Of a stretch of DNA of 64,000 nucleotides, positions 1 to 11,916 are shown one piece after another. The stretch's first letter is position 1; every line of letters starts with the position of its first letter. The notes beneath the pieces are model-generated. The model did no database searches. It had not been told where the DNA came from and saw nothing but the letters and a program-made list of their open reading frames with translations. The DNA comes from Hyalella azteca (taxonomy: Eukaryota > Arthropoda > Malacostraca > Amphipoda > Hyalellidae): positions 1-64,000 of the forward strand of contig NW_025931442.1 in NCBI RefSeq assembly GCF_000764305.2, read 5' to 3'. Made by a program: the position numbers and the translations under genes.

Positions 1-230
1 CAGTGTAGTCAGAGGTTCAGTGTAGTCAGAGGTTCAGTGTAGTCAGAGGTTCAGTGTAGTCAGAGGTTCAGTGTAGTCTGAAGTTCAGTGTAGTCAGAGG
101 TTCAGTGTAGTCAGAGGTTCAGTGTAGTCAGAGGTTCAGTGTAGTCAGAAGTTCAGTGTAGTCAGAGGTTCAGGGTAGTCAGAGCTTCAGTGTAGCCAGA
201 GGTTCAATGTAGCCAGAGGTTCAGTGTAGT
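1..230. repeat. 17-bp minisatellite at window edge
   Basis: About thirteen head-to-tail copies of a 17-base unit (CAGTGTAGTCAGAGGTT) with a few substitutions towards the right end, where the array decays. It begins at base 1, so it continues outside the window. No coding potential is apparent. Confidence 0.95.
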
Positions 231-964
231 GTTGTGGAGGTGCGCAGCTCTATATCCCACGGCCTGTCAAGCAGGTTTTTGGTGGCTCACGCGCTTCATC
301 ATTTAAACATTGGGTTGTTCTCGGCCAGTTTATAAAGAACATTGTAAATTTTTCATTAATCATCTAATACAGATACTCATTCGAATTGTGATGCACCACA
401 GTGACAGCTAAAGATCCAGTACATTAATTGGGCGCAAAAATTGCCTGGAAATAGTACGGAAGAGTGACAATCGGATATGTTGAACGGGCCTGTGAAAACA
501 ATATATTTTCGAGTAATCTTCACGATGGCTGGAAAGTTTAGAATCTTTTTTGATTGACTTGGGCTTTTCCAGACTTTCCTTGAAAGCCAATTATCGAACA
601 GCATTATATAATTATTTTAATAATAACATTAAATTATTACAACACGGAGAGCCTCTTTTACGTCTTGTAAAATTTAGTAAAAATTGATTATATAGTATTC
701 AATCAACCGGAATAATTTTAATAAAATGAAAGTTTCAAAATAATATTCTGAAAAGTCACAATTGGAGGGCTAATTGCATATCTGAGGTAACACCCGTGAA
801 GTCGGCGCCTGCGCCAAGGTGCACGAACAAGTGCGGTAATGAGTTACTTGCACCGGTATGTGGGAATATAGAGCATCAGCGCGTGTAAAGAGCGGCATCA
901 AAATTCTGTTGCGTGCGCGACTGTTTGCTTAGAGCAGAACAGGCACATTTATGGCAACGGCACT
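231..964. other. Unique AT-rich DNA, no gene seen
   Basis: No recognisable protein, RNA gene or structured repeat. The short open frames on the minus strand near 377-604 have no recognisable motif and look like chance. Confidence 0.5.
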
Positions 965-1290
965 ACATCATTATCTGCTTATTTTCCCTCCAAAAATTAC
1001 TTTTTGCTTGTTTTTTCACGAAATAATTTTTAGACGGTAAATAAATTTTTTGGCTTATTCTCTACAACACTACACTATTTCTTCATCCTTCAACAGCACT
1101 TCACTTATGGCTCATTTTACACAACACATAATTTTTGCTCATTTATCTCTACACATCACTTTTTGCTTATTTTTCCACAGCACATCAAATTTGGATTTCT
1201 TCACAGCGCATCATTTTTTGCTTATTTTTCCACAAGACATGAGTCTTTACTTAGTTTATACAGCAAATAACATTTTGCTTATTTTTTGAC
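965..1290. repeat. Degenerate T-rich tandem repeat
   Basis: Irregular units of roughly 35-45 bases built around TTTTTGCTTATTTTTCCAC followed by ACATCA-like blocks. At least six diverged units can be followed. The plus-strand open frame across it (1050-1289) is a by-product of the repeat. Confidence 0.6.
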
Positions 1291-2220
1291 TAAAACAATG
1301 TCGTGGCGAGGACAAGAAAACAACGATAAAGCGTGTAATAAATCTCTCTAAGATTTATTTAAAAAAACTAAATGATTGGAGCCGTCCACAGAAGGGGAAA
1401 TCTAGCTGCGCCACCCCTTCTACCACAAGACCTATCTCGTCAGGACACTCATCCTAGATAGAATAAGACTGCGGTCAAGACCAAATAAAAAGTGATCTAT
1501 AAATTGGTAATCAGTTATCCCCTGCAGTTATCCCTTACGGTGCTTGCTTGTACACGGAGACAGTGCAGGCGGCAAGTATATCTGGCAAATGTCGGCCGCT
1601 TGGTGACTATCCGGCAAGTAAGCCGGTACACGAGGACAGTATAAGGTGCCGATATCTTCTCGTTCGCGCCCGCCAGTGCGTCGTTAGAAGCCGTCGAGTG
1701 AGGTCTGCGAAGATTGATTGTGGGATCATCTTCAACAACTCGAGTATGTAAGTTGTTTTTATACTCTTTATTCAAGCCAATAAAAATGCAGCGTCAGGAA
1801 CACCAGTACTAAACCATGACTAATAAGGTCTTCTTTCAGTTTCAAAATACTCGTTATCTCTTCATTTTGTTGGGGTAACCAGCATGGCAAGCACTCCACA
1901 TTGATTCATGTTTTTGGAATATCTCAAAGAACAATTGAATATCGTCAGAACTTCACTTTGTTGGGTTCTACTTAGAAACATTATCGTTCAAACATGCCAT
2001 GATTCACTTTACCCAAAATACTTCACAATCAGCGCTACTGGCCGCTTGTCGGCGAAGAAGACAACACGTCGTTGTCCATCTCGGCCGCGTCTCGGGCCCA
2101 TGCCTCTGACGCGGCTGAACCCCTCCCCTCTACACGAGGCTAGTAGCGTGGACAGTTCAAGCGGCGGAGGAACTGGCGGCCAGTACTGTCCCTGTGTACA
2201 GGCACCTTTACAGATATAAA
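1291..2220. other. No gene recognised
   Basis: Mixed-composition sequence with a GC-richer stretch at about 1540-1700 and 2040-2180. Short frames exist on both strands but none carries a motif, a clear start context or convincing splice sites. Confidence 0.4.
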
Positions 2221-2500
2221 TTCAATCAATTATAAATTTTAATCAATTATCAATTTTAATCAACTATCAATTCTAATAAACTATCGATTTTAATCAATTT
2301 TAAATTTATATCATTTAGCGGTTTTAATCAGTTATCAACTTAAATCAGTCATCATTTATATCAGTCATCATTTACATCAGTTATCATTTACATCAGTTAT
2401 CATTTACATCAGTTATCATTTACATCAGTTATCATTTACATCAGTTATCATTTAAATCAGTTACCATTTATGTCAGTTATTATATAAATCAGTTATTTAA
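2221..2500. repeat. 16-bp minisatellite
   Basis: Units of about 16 bases. Consensus on the right is ATCAGTTATCATTTAC; older, more diverged units on the left read like TTTAATCAATTATCAA. The central copies from about 2370 to 2450 are nearly identical, so homogenisation has been recent in the middle of the array. Confidence 0.9.
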
Positions 2501-3568
2501 ATCTAGGAAATATGCAATTAATAGGGAAGTTGATATAACTAGTTAATTTAGAATGAATAAAAAATTTAGCCGGATAAATGTCCTTTATTTAGAGGAACTT
2601 TGCAAAGCCAATTTCAGGCACTTCAAGAAGCAGTCACTGAACCACGGCACAGGGCAGGGTAGTGACTTACGGCTTCAAATTAGAAGAATAAGCTTCTCTG
2701 GGCCCAGGTGAGGAGTCGTCTAGTAGGTGGTAGTGCACTAGTGCAGTTCCATCGTCCGTATTTACGGAGCCACAAGACGATAATCCAAGGCACGGATGGG
2801 CACAAAGGTTGGCAACGGGAACAACACAGGTGGGTGCAGCAAGGATGGTGGCTGAAGAGAATCTGTATGTTGCCGGGCAGCGTAGGCTGACTTCGGCTTC
2901 GCTGGAGGGAAAACCTTAAAAACCGTACAAGCAAAGTCGCGACCTGCCTGGCAACGAATGACTGCGTTAAATTTTAAAATGTTATTTTAGCGAAAATAAT
3001 TTTTGCCGTCCAAATAAGATGTCACTACATTTGGAAAGAAGATATACTCTAATTTAGACCTTTTCGAACTTTTAACACTTCACTATATTTCCACAATAAA
3101 TCCATTTCTGCATATTTCTCACAAAATTTCACTTACGGCTTATCCCAGTTAAAATTTTGAGCCGAGACCGGCGCCGGGTTTAGCCGGGCTGGTCGCGCTT
3201 TAGCAGGATGGAGCCGTGAAACAATAACCGGCCATCTATCCCTAAAACTGCGCTGCGCCATAAGTATAAAGTTGTTCGGATACAAGTATCAATACGCGTA
3301 CTGAGAGCGCGGGGTAAAACCGGGGGGACCCCGAATTTTACTACAACTGCAACTAGTTCGAAACACAATTAATGAGCAAAAGGTTGCACTGTATAAATGC
3401 TGAGGAATCGTAGTGGCAATCGTAATATGGATGCTAAGGAATCGTAACTACTCCGGCAATCCGGAATAGCACCTATGTAATTTAGGTGCTAAATTTGCAA
3501 CCATACCAAATCCATACCAAATAGGATGTAGTTTAACCTAAATGTGGACGATTTTACATTGGGAATCA
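2501..3568. other. No gene recognised
   Basis: Non-repetitive sequence. A GC-richer block at about 2640-2900 has open frames on both strands without any recognisable domain. Confidence 0.4.
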
Positions 3569-3713
3569 GGGCCTATACTTTCAAAAAAAGTTAAGAGATC
3601 GTAAGTTCATCCGCCAATCATTGACGGCCTTTCAAGCTGAATCCACCAATCATGGACAAGAAAATAGAGCGTAAGTACTTACGTTCACTTAGCGAATTTT
3701 GAAAGTATGGCCC
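3569..3713. mobile_element. MITE, GGGCC-TIR family, copy 1
   Basis: A 145-base non-autonomous element whose ends are inverted repeats reading GGGCCTATACTTTCAAAA at the left and its near complement at the right. The inner part also pairs. A second copy in the opposite orientation is at 11773-11916. No clear target-site duplication was seen, so the superfamily is left open. Confidence 0.75.
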
Positions 3714-4058
3714 AGCGCGCAACGTTTCTCGTCGCTTCCCGCGGGTCGCACGTACTGCGCGTCATCGGCGCTCGCAGGTTTACACGCACAGAGAAAGGGA
3801 ATTACCGATGAAACTTGTCTCTTTACCGTCTCTCCCCGTCAACCCCTTCTTAACGACGACACCTGTTACTTCGCTTAGGTCGTTCCAGATTACGATTTCT
3901 TTAACAATGACCATTGGGTAATGGCTCGCTTATAAGAAAACAGATTTGTCAGAAGCACGATACCTTTACTCTCAGACGGTGATGAGGAACTTTTTGTAAC
4001 GGTATTTGTCACCCGTTCAAGATCGGTCAGAGTCTTCGCAAACTCTATATTATAAGTA

Positions 4059-5109
4059 TCAATCAAATACGTTTTCACATTCCGCAGTTTCGAGAATTGT
4101 TTTCTCAACGTTACGATCAAATTTGCTCCTTACTTTAATTACTCCGTCTTTGTCCAGGAATACATTGAGCTTGTTAACAATTTCGGGAACATCTTTCAAC
4201 TTACGATTTTTGCTACGCAAGAAATTCAGCTCCTTGGAAAAATAACGTTCTTGCTCTTGTCGAAGGAGAGATTTGATAGCTTCATCTCTGATGCTTCCCG
4301 TGCTTTCATCCATGCAGACTAAATGGCTGAATTTTCGAGGATCTTTCCTATTGAGCAGAAATTTCAATTTGTTGATGAATTTCAAGACTTTCATTTGAAT
4401 GCCAATGAGTTTTTTCAGATTACTTATCTTTTCCGCGGGAATAATGGAAGAACGCGGCTCTACTTCCGTCGGCGGAAGGTCGTCCGCGATGGCCGAAAGC
4501 CCGGCACAGAGTTCCCGCGCTTGCACAGCTGCAGGGTTGGGGATCGTGACTTCCAAGTCCGAGCTTGCTGCTGGTTCTATGGACCATTAAAATATAGCAG
4601 CTTTTCTGCAAATTACTGTAACTGATGCACCGAGAGAGACAATCGGCCGGATTTGCATTCGTGGCAATGAAACCAAAGCTTATTGGGAATTTCTGACATT
4701 GCTTCTCCATGAAAGCAAGTCTATTCATCACGAAAACGGATATTTTTTGCATCAAAAGTGCGCGAGAATACTGCAAGCCAGTGCAAGGAAATGGTGCTAT
4801 CGATTGCTAAATAAACGCATTCCTAAGACATTGATGAGCTCAAGACACTGAGACCCTGCCAGATCCGCCCTGACATCCATCATATGTTCAACACCTAGAT
4901 TGATAACAACTCATGTTCCTTGCAGAGGCGAAATGAACTGTATTTCTAGTGAGATTTTTGAGATACAATACAGCCGCATAGATGCTCATACTTGCGTCTG
5001 TGAATGCAATCATCTCAAATTTGTCAGACCTATTTCCCATAGATCTGTTGACTTTAATGACAGGAGTTTTATTGGCTTGACGCACTATATTACGCCATTC
5101 CCGCTGCAC
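4059..5109 (-). pseudogene. BEL/Pao retrotransposon pol remnant
   Basis: Reading on the minus strand, 5109-4888 encodes an RNase H-like stretch (AFTDASMSIYAAVLYLKN) typical of BEL/Pao elements. The same frame resumes at about 4776-4620 with the end of RNase H (FGFIATNANPADCLSR). A different frame from about 4560 to 4059 gives the linker before integrase (LKDVPEIVNKLNVFLDKDGV, then VRSKFDR). At least one frameshift and several stops interrupt it. Protease, most of reverse transcriptase, integrase and LTRs are missing. The family assignment rests on these motifs; the copy is old and non-functional. Confidence 0.8.
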
Positions 5110-5220
5110 TATAAATTGCTATAATTTATAGCGCTCAATTTAATTATAGCAATTTATAAATTATATTTATTTATAATTTATAGCGCTCAATTTATAGCGC
5201 CCCGCTATAAATTGAGAGAA
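5105..5220. repeat. AT-rich imperfect palindrome cluster
   Basis: Repeated CAATTTATA / TATAAATTG blocks alternate in both orientations, joined by GCGCTCAATTTATAGCG-like sequence. It abuts the 5-prime broken end of the BEL/Pao relic. Confidence 0.6.
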
Positions 5221-7626
5221 ATATCTCAGCATTTGCCCTAAATAAGATTCCTATACATGAAATATTCTATATTTGATTCGTCCTCACATTAATATTGCCA
5301 TTCGTTGACATAAAATTTGACTAGAGCAGACAGAAGACCTTAGACGAATATGTGCCTCACAAAATGCTACCTGCGATGAATCGTTCTCTGACATCTGTAT
5401 AGTTAGTGCCTTGATGATAGCGTCGTCTTTGAACATGTACGTACGAGTAAGAAGCACCTTAAGGCTTAGTTAGATATGACGGGCCGACGGCATTCCCACG
5501 CTGCACGCACCGCAACTGTCTTGTAGAACTGAAAAAGTCCCTTCCCCATGAAGAAGAGATTGAAACTTTTGTGTCCATTTGATTTCTCGCATTTATTTAC
5601 AATCATCGCGTGGTGCAATAAGCAGAAATTTGACAGCATATCAGGTCACTCCTGCACCCGAAATCGCTGCAGTCAGTCCCGTGGAACTTGAAAGACTGTC
5701 CCAGATTTCGTAGTATCCACCCGATTCTTCCTCAGACCTCGATGGCTTCGCGGGCAATCAAAGTTACAGTCGGGTTTAGCTGCATTCGATATTTGCCTGC
5801 AAACAAAACTAATGGATTTCATTAGTTTTGTTCAGTGAACCTGCGACCTGTAAAACGAGCTCACTGATGTGCTAAAGTTTTACTGAGCCTGTCATCTCGA
5901 TCATTTCCAAAATATCAGCTAAATATAGAAGGAAAATCCGATTTCTGATTTTTAGATATAATGAGATATCTGCACTTGATCATACAATACTCATCCTGAA
6001 TTACTGCCTGCATCATTTTCTCAATCCCAGGAAAATATTCCAGCGTAAAAAAACGAATTTAGCCAAAAATATTCGTGTGTAACTATCCATATAGTCGTAC
6101 TTACAGAGAGTCAGCGCCCAGCGACGCTGATGTCATTTGATAGCCAACAGTTCATCCAAGTGTTCGTTGATGACAAATTACCACCGCACGGGAATAACTC
6201 GTCTCGTGGCCACACACTGACACAGTCGCCGCCTGCTACTGAACGCTCTGAAATTAAAACTATTATGTTGCTCACAAACCTGTATAGAAAGTTTTACCGG
6301 TGGCACATTTTTGCACAACTGAGACAGAAAGTACATTTCAGATCATAATCATAGCGTTTAACTAGAATTGAGTGAATTGACAACCGAAGCAAGCGTGCCC
6401 TTCGATGGCAATGAAGTAAGTGGCTGGACAGGAGCCCTTACACGAAAGCAGATAGTTTCATATGGAGTGCAGTAACCAAAATTTCCCCATGAGAGTTGCG
6501 TATCTGACCTTAAACTGAATGAAAATGTAGATATATTGAACTCTGACGTCTGTTCTGTGCCTTACCTCAAATTTTTAACCAAAATTAACCGAATTTAGGT
6601 CGTATTCACCGCACCATAAATTCTAGGTTATAGCTGCACGATTGAAGAAGCGTGAAGACTGCCGAGCAGCCGGGCCGTTACATGAATTTGAAAGGCAAAA
6701 GTTTTTACCAAGAAGCTCTGTAATATGGTCAGTCCAGTTCGTTCCCGTTTGACGTTCATTTGATATTTCTATTGTTTCGTACATTCATTTTAATATTTAA
6801 TATCAGAGTATTCGTTGATTTTGCGTTTTTCATAGAAATTATGTGTCAATGAACTGAATACACCAAAAACTTGATGGAACTGGTTTCACAGAGACTGGTG
6901 ACGTGGATTCACTATAATATATCATGTAACCTCATAATTTTAGAGAAATTTAATAGGTTAATATTTCAATTTGTCTGTTCCGGTATTAGCTTCACGTGAA
7001 GATTCATTCCTTGAAGATTCTTTTGATATTCCTCCTTCTTCCTCACCCTTCACCCCCTTCCTCTCCCTGCCTCCTCGACGCTTGAGTGTGTACCGCCGGC
7101 ATATTCGACGTAGGCCGCGGCAGAGGTGCGGCCAGTTGTCTGCGACAGCTTGTTACGTTGCAAAAGACCTTTCTACAGGAGTTAGGTCCAGCCAGGTAAA
7201 CTTTTTGCAATTTAGAGAAAACATTAATTAAAGTCCGGATAAGTGAAGTTATTTTTATTTATAATATATATGCATAAGGAAGGGTATTGTGCGACATGTT
7301 TAATTAATCTAGTTCCCCGAAAACTGTGTTGCTGAATTGCTCGACCAAAACGTTAGTCATACTTTCGACAATAGTGCGACATTTTTGGCATATTGTGCGG
7401 CAGAATGTCGCACAATTGCTGTCTCGGAATTTACCCATGTTGTTGGGGGACTATCTCTTGTTAAACTAACGTCTCCCCAACACATAGCACGTGATCGTTC
7501 TTTAAGACTTTAATAAACTTTTCAAGGCCAATGATTTTCTTTAATGAATCAACAGTTGCAAGTAAATATAATTAACAATGAATAAATAGAAACAAAACAC
7601 AACAAACCTAACACAGTTTGCTCTAA
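5221..7626. other. No gene recognised
   Basis: Unique AT-rich DNA. The only local structure noted is a perfect 11-bp stem with a 7-base loop at 5803-5831 (ACAAAACTAAT...ATTAGTTTTGT). A pyrimidine-rich, GC-richer open stretch at about 6995-7196 ends at a GTAAAC donor-like site but lacks an ATG and any recognisable domain. Confidence 0.4.
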
Positions 7627-7950
7627 TTATTTTCGTTTGAGGAACGAAAACAATCTAATTAGAGCTCGGAGTTTTAGGCTGTGCTGAGACCACCTCCTCC
7701 CCAAACTTCTTTACACGGACAGTGCTACGATTGAAAGCATGCAGACAGAGCCTGCAGGGCTGTGGCACCACTCAAGGTCAACGGTAGAAAGGCTGCCAAA
7801 GGCGGCTTTCTTCCTTTTTCTTTATTGCTACGATTAAATTCGAGGGAAGAAACAATCCAAAGATCAAATAGAGCTTTTGAAATGTTAAAAGCAAACAGCC
7901 TAAAACTCCGAGCTCTAATTAGTTTGTTTTCGTTCCTCAAACGAAAATTT
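7627..7950. repeat. Palindromic element, 54-bp arms
   Basis: The arm at about 7629-7682 is repeated as its reverse complement at about 7897-7950 with one or two mismatches, around a loop of about 215 bases. The arms contain GAGCTCGGAGTTTTAGGCTG and its complement. Likely a foldback or MITE-type element. It lies immediately beside the left arm of the giant inverted repeat. Open frames across it are structural by-products. Confidence 0.8.
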
Positions 7951-7954
7951 TTAC

Positions 7955-9650
7955 ATTATTGTTGCAGTTTCCCTAATTATAACCAACCTATTTGCTATTA
8001 TTGTTTCAAATCAATTTCAATTGGACCTAGATATTCCAATAAAAGCCTCTTTGACGGCGCTTTGATAACAAAGCTTAGTCAAACGTCGTTCACCTTGGAT
8101 AAGAGGCTTGGAACCTAATTCCAGTGGCGCAAAAAATCTTTTTAAAATCAACAGGAACTTTTTTGATGAACAATCCGTTGAGTTTGTCTCCGTTTGTATA
8201 AGGATAACGGACGATTTGCATTGTAAATATTGCGAGCACGTTTAATGTTATGAAATATCATGTATGGTCTTTGCAGGGCCCTCAAATTTATTCCGTTATT
8301 AAATCCAAATTTCCCATATTGTTCAGGTATTGAACCAGCCAATATGGGTAATAAAATAGAGATGTTAAAATTTTGGTGTAATGCTCAAGTACTTTTTGTA
8401 TGATTCGTTCAAACACAATATATTTCACTTATTTCTATGTTCCCAATTAAAACAGACGTTGGCCCGTCCATTCAAATTGCATGTCTCATGGTTTCTTTAG
8501 CAGGAGGTCTAATCTAAACCAAACATTCCAGGGCTAACGTGATCGACGTGTATTGATCTCATACTTGCATACCTGAATTTTGAGTACTGTGATGGGGCTG
8601 GTCTCCAAACGCTTTCGGTGAAGATATGATGAATTTATTTTTTCCTTTAATTTTTTGATCAACTTACTGCATTTGTGATATAAATGCTAAGATTCCATTA
8701 CATATTTCAACATCATGCACGTCGATCAGAAAAGTATTTTTAAGAAACGCGGACAATAGAGATACGACATTCCTACTCCCAGTCATATGTTATTTATTCG
8801 TCGTCTAATTCGATTCATCTGATTTTCTCGCGAATAAATCGGCAAGTAATTTTATTATGAGGGCACATAAAAACAAAGAAGAGGTCAATAAACGTTTTAA
8901 AAAATGTTGAACTCTCATGGCTTTTTTAGTGTTATTATTCAGAGAAAGAAAGAAATATAATAGTTTCAATACTTATATTGTATTGTCGTCGATTATTGCA
9001 TTTTTTCATTTCCACATTTTCTAGACATCCGTGAACCTTGCAGTCCGATAATTATTAATAATAATTATCGGATGAAAATTACATCTTCAGGTTACTATCT
9101 ATTCGCAAGTCGTTACGATATACTTCCAAACCCTGAATCAAATAATTCAAATATCTAACAGATTAGTAAGAGCTTATGTTGTGGTATCAAGTTCCCATAT
9201 TTAATTAACCATCTGAAAGTTCTCTCTTTGATTAAGACTGCAGCTATCTAGAAGTCATCGACATGAGTTCTTATTTTATTTATCTAAGCTGGAGAACAGA
9301 AGCGACTAATTTGCTTCGATTTAAGCGTTGCTTAGCTGCAGGTCGAGGCACATGCAGCGTTCTGCGTCAACCGTCGTCGGAATGAATCAACCGCAGTCAT
9401 GAGCTTCAATTATTCAACGGACGAGAGATGCATTGCAACTCGTCGAAAGCTTATTATTTAGTTAGGCTATTAAACAAGTAAATAAGAGGCGGTCGTCGCG
9501 TATAGTTATCTTCCGGGTAATTTAAGGCTGTATAGTAACAATGAAATAAACAAACAATTTTCTCTTCTGTTTAATTTGCTTCATAGTTGCGACGAAAATT
9601 TTCCAAGAAAAATTTCTACTTTTTTCTACTTATATCTTCTACGTATCTAT
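7955..9650 (+). repeat. Giant inverted repeat, left arm
   Basis: About 1.7 kb matching the reverse complement of 13385-15220, followed by eye at many anchor blocks, for example AGTGTTATTATTCAGAG near 8928 and its complement near 14080. Similarity is high in the middle (8580-9080) and weaker at both ends. It holds a hammerhead-like motif at 8587-8611 and keeps the empty site for a 217-bp SINE present in the other arm. No complete protein could be read from it. Confidence 0.85.
8587..8611 (+). ncRNA. Hammerhead-ribozyme-like motif, degenerate
   Basis: Reads CTGTGATGGGGCTGGTCTCC followed by AAACG. It is a member of the same repeat family as the better copies at 9732 and 45271, but both conserved core boxes (CUGANGA and GAAA) are damaged, so activity is unlikely. 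The inverted arm carries a mirror copy at about 14413-14437 on the minus strand. Confidence 0.3.
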
Positions 9651-9731
9651 TTTTCCTTTGTCAATTTAGGTTTTTATCTTCAATGTGAATTTTAGTTTTC
9701 TACTTGATTCTGCTAGTCTATAGGTTTTGAA

Positions 9732-9758
9732 CTGACGATGGAGCTGGGCTCTTAAACG
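9732..9758 (+). ncRNA. Hammerhead-ribozyme-like motif
   Basis: Has an intact CTGACGA box (consensus CUGANGA), a GAGC-TGG-GCTC stem II, then TTAAACG where GAAAC is expected. The downstream sequence (ATGGTGAATT and a T-rich tract) matches that after the motifs at 8587 and 45271, which defines a three-member family. Such motifs are known in the terminal repeats of Penelope-like elements and in retrozymes. Confidence 0.4.
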
Positions 9759-10587
9759 TTTTCATTCTTAAGAAATGGTGAATTTTTTATCTGTTTTCTT
9801 TGCTTTTTAGTTCTTGATAAATTTGCGATTTAAGTAATCAAGTGATTTTAATACTTACAATATTTTCAATCCAGGTTTACAAACATTCGTAATATAATAT
9901 TTAAATCGATAAAAATTTATTTTGCTCCTGAACTGATTCCTTTAGTCATTTTGCTCTTTGAGTCTAAACTGTCTGTTTAAACAATAGTGGCGGAAGTATT
10001 GGTGATGATTGAAATTGCTGCTCCATCAAAGTTATGTATATATTCATATCAAAGTTGATGAAGTATTTCTTGACTTAGTATTCTTCTCTATGTCAATGAT
10101 AATGATTTTTCTCGCTCTTATTTCGATGGCGACAAAGAATTTAAAAACAACGACAGTGCCAAATAAATTCAACGTATCTTCGTTGCACATACATGGAATG
10201 GATTCGGAACCATTCCCTACAAAATATCTCGTGCCGGAAAAATTGTTTGCTTATCATTTTGCATGATTTATGACAAAGTTTTTGTAGCCTAAAACCAAAT
10301 TATGAGAAGTTATTTCTTTCAGTGCCAGACAACTCTACATCTTACCAAATGCGTCTACATTTATAAATTTGACCTTTCAAGGAAACTTGTTCGTCTGACA
10401 ATAATTATTGAATGATGCCCCGGCCCAGTGTAACCGGCCCTCTGCGTGTAAGGCTAATGATCAACTGTGTCTACTGGCAACTATGTATATGTTGGTGCAG
10501 AGGCTTAATGAAAAAAAATATAACTCAGTACTCACTGCAGTGAGTGACAGAGAGCGCATTTTCTCGTCGACGAAAACTTGAGGTCAC

Positions 10588-10626
10588 GGACGGACGGACG
10601 GACAGACTGACAGACAGACAGACGGA
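10588..10626. repeat. GACG/GACA microsatellite
   Basis: Short tetranucleotide run of mixed GGAC, GACA and GACT units. Confidence 0.9.
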
Positions 10627-11772
10627 CATGGCGAGCACAATAGTGCATTTTTTCCATAAATGAGAAAATGCGCTAAAAATGATTACGTTGTTTATCGAAA
10701 TTAAGTGAAAGTTACCAACACTCAGGATGTTACTAACGAAAGTTACTAACACATCGGTGAAATGAAAGTTACTAACACATAATCAGTGATGAGAAATTTA
10801 TGCAAATGACTTCGAAGGAATGAAGCCTTCGAATGATGAGTATGAGCAGGCGAAATTTCAAAATTATTGCAGCCTATCAATCCATTTCTGCCCATAGATT
10901 ATGATTCGAATGACCTAAAATCATTACTTTAACCCCGAATTAATACTAAGACTAATATTAATAAAACGACGCTCGAATAGGAATTGTGAAAGATTTAATT
11001 TGTGAAAATTAATAGAGTTGCTACATAACGGTCAGCGGACAATGCGTGACATCGAACGATTAGAAAGAACAACGAATGTAAATTCCAGGGCCCGAATTAA
11101 TTTTTGAATGCAATAGATTCTGAGTTTATGCCATTTGTTAAATTATTTCACGTTTTAGCTAGAGAATAAGAAAAAAAAAGAATAATAAATGCATTTGATT
11201 TCAATTCAAATGACCTGCATAAGAAGTAGCCCGAATATTTCAATGCATCAAATATGATGTGTTTAATTAAAAATTTAATTAACATATATAGCTATCAGCG
11301 ATGGAAATGAGCGTACATTCCACAGAGAAATGATTAACTTCTAATTCAATGAAATGATTCAAACTTCTAGTTTCAGCGTTATCTATAAGTTCAAATATCA
11401 TCCGAATTTAGACAGGATTTGGGACTTTATTTAGTACACGAATTTGAGCGTCACAGTTGTGTTTAAGACATCCGATTTATTTATCGTAATGTTCCAGTTC
11501 AGTTTCTCCGTCAAGTGAAGATGAAATCGAGTAATACTCGTATATTGTTTACTTGCATTAAAACTGATAGAAACTACTTCTACCTATTGTCGGAATATGA
11601 ATTTTCGTGATTATTTTCTATAATATATTATAAGAAATTATATTCCGTTTTAATGGGGCGGGACCTGGTAGAATAAGTGTAGTTTTAAGTTGATTGGTTG
11701 AGATAGCTAGGAACCATTAGAAAAGAAGGATTTTGGAGGCGTGAGCGATAGGTGATACCTAACAGTGTTCTG

Positions 11773-11916
11773 GGGCCATACTTTCAAAACTCGCTAGGTG
11801 AACTTAAGTAATTACGCTCAATTTTCTTGTCTGTGATTGGCGGATTTTGCTTGAAAGGCCGTCAATGATTGGCTGATAAACTTACGATCTCTTAAATTTT
11901 TTGAAAGTATAGGCCC
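11773..11916. mobile_element. MITE, GGGCC-TIR family, copy 2
   Basis: A 144-base element that aligns along its full length with the reverse complement of 3569-3713, including the terminal GGGCC and the CTTTCAAAA block. Two diverged copies with matching ends support a real mobile family. Confidence 0.75.

Noticed and set aside
6971..7231. Serine/proline-rich coding exon
   Set aside because: The frame has no ATG and no acceptor site that I could support; the donor-like GTAAAC alone is not enough.
7762..8118. 118-residue frame with possible protein product
   Set aside because: It runs across the arm and loop of a palindromic element and the inverted-repeat arm; openness follows from repeat structure.
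10009..10266. Hydrophobic 85-residue plus-strand frame as a membrane protein gene
   Set aside because: AT-rich random-like composition, no start context, no splice sites or homology visible.
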